The notes under the pieces: model-generated
Told to the model about the DNA's origin: nothing
The model's input: only the letters and a program-made list of their open reading frames with translations
Database searches by the model: none
Shown here: piece after piece, positions 63,793-64,000 of the stretch
Layout: each line of letters begins with the position of its first letter
Numbering within the stretch: the stretch's first letter is position 1
Assembly (NCBI GenBank): GCA_025403435.1
Contig: CM046332.1
Span: 5,821,903 to 5,885,902, forward strand
Origin: Artocarpus heterophyllus
Lineage: Eukaryota; Streptophyta; Magnoliopsida; Rosales; Moraceae
DNA length: 64,000 bases
Direction: 5' to 3'
Position numbers and translations under genes: made by a program

Positions 63793-64000
63793 TTTTTTGA
63801 TCCTGCAAAACAATGTGAGATAATAAAGGACCTCACTTCTCTCCCTCACGTGTGTCACTCTATCACTTGGTCACTCAGTTCACTCGTGTTTCACTCAAAT
63901 AATTGGCTTTTAGCCTTGAATGTTCTCACCACTCTTGCCTTTTTTTTTATTCTTTTATTCTCTTTCGGTTCTTTTGAAACTACACAAACATCAATCAAAT
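63793..64000 (-). other. Element M leader with GAGTG cluster
   Basis: Reverse complement of the family-2 leader: CACTC pentamers between about 63845 and 63935, then A-run and unique sequence to the window edge. No gene. Confidence 0.75.

Larger units (their letters stand above)
61463..64000 (-). mobile_element. Element M: 5' half of a minus-strand family-2 element
   Basis: From the right edge on the minus strand: leader, gag starting MNLNQEREAKDDL, zinc knuckle, protease, linker and RT up to FMxLMN at 61463, where it meets L. The matching 3' half and LTRs are not in the window. Confidence 0.88.

Noticed and set aside
54058..64000. A host gene between the retroelement pieces at the right side
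   Set aside because: Every stretch over 300 bases there is assignable to K, the LTR fragment, L or M.

Overview
This window is plant nuclear DNA, most likely from a eudicot. It consists almost entirely of LTR retrotransposons inserted into one another, and I see no host gene, tRNA, rRNA or satellite array. The dominant family (family 1 here) is a Ty3/gypsy chromovirus about 6.7-6.8 kb long once its insertions are subtracted. Its LTRs are about 750-800 bp and run TGATGAGGACATC...GTATCA. Two bases after the 5' LTR lies a primer-binding site for initiator tRNA-Met (TGGTATCAGAGC), followed by an A/G-rich leader, one gag-protease-RT-RNase H-integrase reading frame, and a polypurine tract AAGAGGAGGGGAA abutting the 3' LTR. 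The reading frame runs through the polypurine tract and about 75 codons into the 3' LTR. That feature, with the protein motifs, points to the CRM (centromeric retrotransposon) clade; the clade call is from memory of the family, not from a search.

Layout. Positions 1-4203: 3' part of a plus-strand family-1 element (A). Positions 4556-25106: a decayed Tekay/Del-like gypsy element (B), split by a minus-strand solo LTR of a third, diverged CRM-like family (5716-6527, target duplication ctatc) and by a family-1 element D (6988-23889). D is itself split inside its 5' LTR by minus-strand element C (7428-17555), and C carries a rearranged family-1 element I2 (10984-14305, target duplication acttt). 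Positions 25107-54057: family-2 element F with a different gag and LTR. F holds element G (27718-49666, duplication acgaa), which holds minus-strand element H (29668-37273, duplication atgat) and chimeric element J (38405-46009, duplication aaaaa). H holds a solo LTR (34204-35003, duplication ttttg). F also holds a complete 340-bp TRIM miniature LTR element (52728-53067, duplication gagac). Positions 54092-64000: truncated and scrambled pieces K (minus), an LTR fragment, L (plus) and M (minus, family 2).

Almost every coding region is broken by nonsense changes and frameshifts, and most nonsense changes look like C-to-T or G-to-A transitions. The best preserved is the pol region of H (1,054 codons open).

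The most notable points are: (1) J is flanked by one perfect target duplication but starts with a TRIM terminus and ends with a CRM LTR; (2) I2 carries an inverted piece of its own LTR plus polypurine tract yet has a perfect target duplication; (3) the TRIM and CRM elements share terminal and primer-site sequence, suggesting the TRIM uses CRM machinery; (4) a 51-bp LTR repeat holds a small hairpin whose stem covaries between families; (5) a GAGTG-rich cluster sits just before gag in both families.
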